Assembly: GCA_002785215.1 (NCBI GenBank)
Contig: PFMK01000012.1
Span: forward strand, 1-24,994
DNA length: 24,994 bases
Direction: 5' to 3'
Origin: Candidatus Gottesmanbacteria bacterium CG_4_10_14_0_8_um_filter_37_24
GTDB taxonomy: Bacteria > Patescibacteriota > Microgenomatia > 2-02-FULL-39-11
Part shown: piece after piece, positions 21,796 through 24,994 of the stretch
How positions within the stretch are numbered: position 1 is the first letter of the stretch
Layout: every line of letters begins with the position of its first letter
Translations under genes and position numbers: made by a program
Notes under the pieces: model-generated
The model's database searches: none
Seen by the model: the letters and a program-made list of their open reading frames with translations, nothing else
Told to the model about the DNA's origin: nothing

Positions 21796-22731
21796 ATGAA
21801 GAACTCATTTTACAAAAAGCATTTGGTTGATATTACCCATTTAAATATTGAAGATATTAGAATTTTATTTAAAAGAGCGTCTGAAATAAAAAAAATCGTA
21901 GAACTAAAAGGTGGAGATAATAGATTGCAGGGTAAAATTATGGCGACGCTTTTCTATGAACCTTCAAGTCGAACATTTTCTTCCTTTGTAACTGCTATGC
22001 AGAGGCTTGGAGGAGGTATAATACCTCTTTTTAGCATGTTTAATTCATCTGCGGTTAAAGGAGAAACTTTGGAGGATACCGCTAGGGTATTTTCCTCATA
22101 TGCAGATTTACTCGTAGTAAGGCATCCGGAATTGGGATCCGTCAGGCAGATGGCACGGTATTCTAGCGTTCCCGTGGTAAACGCCGGCGACGGAATCGGT
22201 GATCATCCGACACAGGGACTTACTGATTTGTATACAATTCAACAAAAATTCGGAGATCTAAATAAATTACACGTTTTATTTATTGGAGATTTAGGTCACT
22301 ACAGACCGGTGAATTCATTATCCAAACTTCTTTCTCTTTATCCGCAAATCAGAATTAGTTTTGTTTCACCAAAAGAAGTACCAATTCAAGATGGATTAAA
22401 AAAATATTTGGTAAGTAAAAAAGTTAAATTTATAGAAGCAAATAGTTTTGAAAATATTCTCGCCAATGTTGACGTGTTATATGTTACCAGAGTTAAAAAA
22501 GAATATATGACTGAGAGTCTTTACCATAAAATTAAAGGAAGTTATGTTTTGACAAATATATTCGCTAACAGTATGAAAAACAACAGCATAATTATGCATT
22601 GTCTGCCAAGAATTGACGAAATTAGTCATGATGTGGACAGTAATTCCCGTGCGGTTTATTTTTCTCAACAGGTCAGGAATGGTATGTATGTCAGAATGGC
22701 CATTCTTGATATGATTTTAAGAAAGAATTAA
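21796..22731 (+). CDS. pyrB: Aspartate carbamoyltransferase catalytic subunit
   Basis: 311-residue enzyme joining carbamoyl phosphate and aspartate. Carbamoyl-phosphate residues are present: SSRT (57-60), Lys88 from the neighbouring chain (SSAVKGE), Arg109, His137 and Gln140 (HPTQ). Aspartate-site residues are partly changed: Arg170 and Arg232 are kept, but the position of E. coli Gln231 is Lys234 (TRVKKE), and HPLP is HCLP (268-271), as in ornithine carbamoyltransferases. PRIDEIS after it is ATCase-like, and the setting between carB and pyrC favours ATCase. AAAGGAGAT (21780-21788) is a good ribosome-binding site. No regulatory chain gene (pyrI) is seen. Confidence 0.9.
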   Translation: MKNSFYKKHLVDITHLNIEDIRILFKRASEIKKIVELKGGDNRLQGKIMATLFYEPSSRTFSSFVTAMQRLGGGIIPLFSMFNSSAVKGETLEDTARVFSSYADLLVVRHPELGSVRQMARYSSVPVVNAGDGIGDHPTQGLTDLYTIQQKFGDLNKLHVLFIGDLGHYRPVNSLSKLLSLYPQIRISFVSPKEVPIQDGLKKYLVSKKVKFIEANSFENILANVDVLYVTRVKKEYMTESLYHKIKGSYVLTNIFANSMKNNSIIMHCLPRIDEISHDVDSNSRAVYFSQQVRNGMYVRMAILDMILRKN

Positions 22732-23799
22732 ATGAGCAAAATTATCATACTTCCCGGTATTGTTGATGCTCATGTTCATCTTCGTGATCCTGGTCAGACA
22801 TATAAGGAAGATTTTTTTACCGGTACTTCTGCTGCTCTTGCTGGCGGTATAACCTCAGTTTTTGATATGCCGAACAATCTAGTACCAATACTGGATATTG
22901 ATAAACTTAATGAAAAAGTAAAAATTGCCGAAAAGAAAGCTGTTTGCGATTGGGGGTTATATTTTGGTACAGACGGTAATAATACCGATGAATTCCCGTT
23001 AGTTTATAAGTACGTAATCGGGTTGAAATTATATTTAAGTGATACCACGGGCGGATTGATAATTTCTGATAAAGATATAGTTGAAAAAATATTTCAGTCT
23101 TGGCCAAAAAATAAAGTCATTGTAATTCACGCAGAAGAAGAGAAAATCGACTTGGTTATAAAATGTGCTCAAAAATATGGTAATAAAATCCATATAACTC
23201 ATGTAAATACCAAAGAGATGTTAAAGAAAATTATCCTAGCAAAAAATTTAAAAATAAAAATTACATGTGACACAACACCGCATTATCTTTTCTTAACTGT
23301 TCACCATTTAGAGAAATTACAGGGTTTCAGTCAGGTTAAACCACCGTTAGCCCAAAAATCCGATCAAAAATATCTTTGGGATAATATTTCACATATAGAT
23401 TGTATCGTCACTGACCATGCTCCGCACACCAAAGAGGAAAAAGCGTTAAAAGAGACTCCATATGGTTTACCCGGTTTGGAAACAATGGTGCCCTTACTTC
23501 TTACCGCAGTTAAAGAAAATAAATTAACAGTTCCAGAGGTAATCCGGTTAACCTGCACAGGTCCTCAAAAAATATTCGGTATAAAAGCAACTGAAGGAAC
23601 CTATACAGAGGTTGACATTGATGAGAAATTTCGGATTGACGGTGCTGGACTTAGAACAAAATGCAAATGGAGTCCTTTTAACGGTTGGAATGTTTATGGG
23701 AAGGTAAAGAATGTCTTTATTAGGAGTGAGAAAGTATTTGACGGAAGGAATATATTGGTAAATCCCGGAAGTGGAAAAAACGTGATGATGCTGGAATAA
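22732..23799 (+). CDS. pyrC: Dihydroorotase, CAD-like
   Basis: 355-residue amidohydrolase forming dihydroorotate from carbamoyl aspartate. Metal ligands are complete: His14 and His16 (DAHVHLRDPG), Lys99 (GLKLYL, the usual carboxylated lysine), His133 (VIHAEEE), His157 (ITHV), and Asp228 (TDHAPHT). Segments such as TSAALAGGITSVFDMPN, GLPGLETMVPLLLTAV and WSPFNGWNVYGKV resemble the dihydroorotase domain of animal CAD, and the protein is shorter than typical class I bacterial enzymes (about 425). The start ATG directly follows the pyrB TAA with no gap and no Shine-Dalgarno sequence, so translation is probably coupled. Confidence 0.94.
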   Translation: MSKIIILPGIVDAHVHLRDPGQTYKEDFFTGTSAALAGGITSVFDMPNNLVPILDIDKLNEKVKIAEKKAVCDWGLYFGTDGNNTDEFPLVYKYVIGLKLYLSDTTGGLIISDKDIVEKIFQSWPKNKVIVIHAEEEKIDLVIKCAQKYGNKIHITHVNTKEMLKKIILAKNLKIKITCDTTPHYLFLTVHHLEKLQGFSQVKPPLAQKSDQKYLWDNISHIDCIVTDHAPHTKEEKALKETPYGLPGLETMVPLLLTAVKENKLTVPEVIRLTCTGPQKIFGIKATEGTYTEVDIDEKFRIDGAGLRTKCKWSPFNGWNVYGKVKNVFIRSEKVFDGRNILVNPGSGKNVMMLE

Positions 23800-23870
23800 T
23801 AAAAAATATCGGATAGCATAAGAGATATATTTACAAAACAATGATGAAGTATTAACATAACCTATATTAT

Positions 23871-24791
23871 ATGAATGATCTTACGACTAATTTCTGCGGA
23901 GTAATCTTGACCAATCCTTTTGTCTTACCTTCGGGAATTATTACAGAAATACCAGAGCATAAGAGAGCTATTGAAGCCGGAGTCGGAGCAGTAACTCTTA
24001 AATCACTTACTTATCATAAAAGAGAAGGAAATCCGATTCCAAGAGTATGGAGATATGACTGCGGTATGATAAATTCTGTAGGCCTAAGGAACGCGGGTAT
24101 TGAAAAAGGAAGTGAAGAGATCGCAAAATTTATAGAAGAAAACAAAAAAATACCTGTTATTGTCAGTCTCTTTGCGACCAAAATTGAGGAATTTATTTAT
24201 TTAATTGATAAAATAGTTCCACTGGAACCTGCTATTATCGAGCTGAACCTATCTTGTCCAAATGTCGATGACGAGTTTGGGAAACCTTTAGGTATGGAAA
24301 GGGGAGCGGCCGGACAAATAGTCAAGGAAGTGAAAAAACGTTCATTTAAGATTCCGGTGCTTGCCAAACTGTCTCCAAATGTCACAAATATATCCGAAAT
24401 AGCAAAATCCTGTGAGCATGCTGGGGCAGACGGCATAGCAGCGATCAATACCGTGGGTCCCGGTATGATAATTGATATCAATAAGAAAAAGCCTGTATTG
24501 GGAGCAATAAAAGGCGGAGTTTCTGGTCAGGGAATTTTACCCATAGCGGTAAGATGCGTTTATGAAATATATGAAGCGGTGAAAATTCCAATAATAGGAA
24601 TGGGAGGAGTATCTAAATGGCAGGATGCTGTAGAAATGATCATGGCGGGAGGGACTTTAATAGGTGTAGGAACTGCAACATACTCTAAAGGGATGAGAAT
24701 ATATGAGGAATTAAAAAAAGACTTAATAATTTATATGCAGAAACAAAATATTAAGAATCTTAAGGATATTGTAGGTATTGCACATCACTGA
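23871..24791 (+). CDS. pyrD: Dihydroorotate dehydrogenase, class 1B catalytic subunit
   Basis: 306-residue FMN barrel enzyme oxidising dihydroorotate to orotate in the cytoplasm. Seen: Lys44 (VTLKSLT), NSVGLRNAG (68-76), catalytic-base Cys129 (ELNLSCPNV), AINTVGPGM, and the class 1B type GAIKGGVSGQGILPIAVRCV followed by the phosphate-binding IIGMGGVSKWQDAVEMI and GVGTATYSKG. No N-terminal membrane helix, so not class 2. Class 1B enzymes usually pair with the iron-sulfur/FAD subunit PyrK to use NAD; no pyrK lies next to it here. It starts 71 bases after pyrC, with no Shine-Dalgarno sequence. Confidence 0.92.
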   Translation: MNDLTTNFCGVILTNPFVLPSGIITEIPEHKRAIEAGVGAVTLKSLTYHKREGNPIPRVWRYDCGMINSVGLRNAGIEKGSEEIAKFIEENKKIPVIVSLFATKIEEFIYLIDKIVPLEPAIIELNLSCPNVDDEFGKPLGMERGAAGQIVKEVKKRSFKIPVLAKLSPNVTNISEIAKSCEHAGADGIAAINTVGPGMIIDINKKKPVLGAIKGGVSGQGILPIAVRCVYEIYEAVKIPIIGMGGVSKWQDAVEMIMAGGTLIGVGTATYSKGMRIYEELKKDLIIYMQKQNIKNLKDIVGIAHH

Positions 24792-24795
24792 TAAT

Positions 24796-24994
24796 ATGAA
24801 TTTTCAATCAAAAATATCGGAAATTTCCACGGAAAATAACTCTCTTTTGTGTATTGGCCTTGACAGTGATATTAATAAGATACCGTTTCATATCAAAGGC
24901 ACCGATAATCCGCAATATAATTTTAATAAGGCAATAATAGAAGCTACTCATGATCTGGTTTGTGCTTATAAACCCAATAGTGCTTTTTATGAAG
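24796..24994 (+). CDS. pyrF: Orotidine 5'-phosphate decarboxylase, type 2 (3' end outside window)
   Basis: The first 66 codons of a gene that continues past the window, four bases after pyrD. The start of the barrel is clear: LLCIGLDSDINKIP (17-30) with the conserved GLD, then FNKAIIEATHDLVCAYKPNSAFYE, where AYKPNSAFYE is the pattern of the mycobacterial/UMPS-like type 2 family (the Lys binds orotate phosphate). It makes UMP, the last step of the pathway coded here. pyrE (orotate phosphoribosyltransferase) is not seen and would have to lie downstream or elsewhere. Confidence 0.9.
   Translation, partial: MNFQSKISEISTENNSLLCIGLDSDINKIPFHIKGTDNPQYNFNKAIIEATHDLVCAYKPNSAFYE

Noticed and set aside
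1..24994. Genes on the - strand, tRNA or rRNA genes, CRISPR arrays, insertion sequences
   Set aside because: Reverse-strand open frames all lie opposite conserved genes and show no family features. No cloverleaf, spaced direct-repeat array or transposase was seen.

Overview
The window is an AT-rich, tightly packed bacterial chromosome segment. All 21 recognisable genes lie on the + strand, and no gap reaches 300 bases. It looks like core chromosome of an uncultured bacterium. I see no transposases, phage genes, tRNA or rRNA genes, or CRISPR arrays. Compact gene spacing, mostly Shine-Dalgarno-less starts, an archaeal-like AsnRS and a half-size ATP synthase delta subunit are compatible with a deep-branching lineage, possibly Patescibacteria. 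A glutamine synthetase under ANTAR control and a nearly complete UMP pathway are not typical of that group, so the placement stays open.

Region 1 (1-2793) is a nitrogen-assimilation module. A GAF-ANTAR RNA-binding regulator is followed by a sigma70-like promoter and a leader with two small hairpins (both hexanucleotide loops) that compete with a Rho-independent terminator. Then come glnA and a phosphinothricin/methionine-sulfoximine-type acetyltransferase overlapping it by ATGA. The simplest reading is that the regulator binds the leader of its own neighbour and prevents termination.

Region 2 (2853-7429) holds gatC-gatA-asnS-gatB, the tRNA-dependent amidotransferase genes with an asparaginyl-tRNA synthetase gene inserted. 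gatB and its upstream gap carry several short tandem repeats, one of them in an in-frame insertion. Region 3 (7469-10699) is dnaE, with a PHP domain that keeps its metal ligands.

Region 4 (10696-17276) is a promoter plus a complete F-type ATP synthase operon, atpI-B-E-F-H-A-G-D-C. The ring-subunit gene has by far the best ribosome-binding site, and delta is truncated.

Region 5 (17294-24994) is a pyrimidine operon, carA-carB-pyrB-pyrC-pyrD-pyrF (pyrF runs off the window). Its first four products resemble the domains of eukaryotic CAD. The promoter region has a palindrome, and carA contains a terminator-like hairpin.

Glutamine links regions 1, 2 and 5: GlnA makes it, while GatCAB and CarA use it as amide donor.
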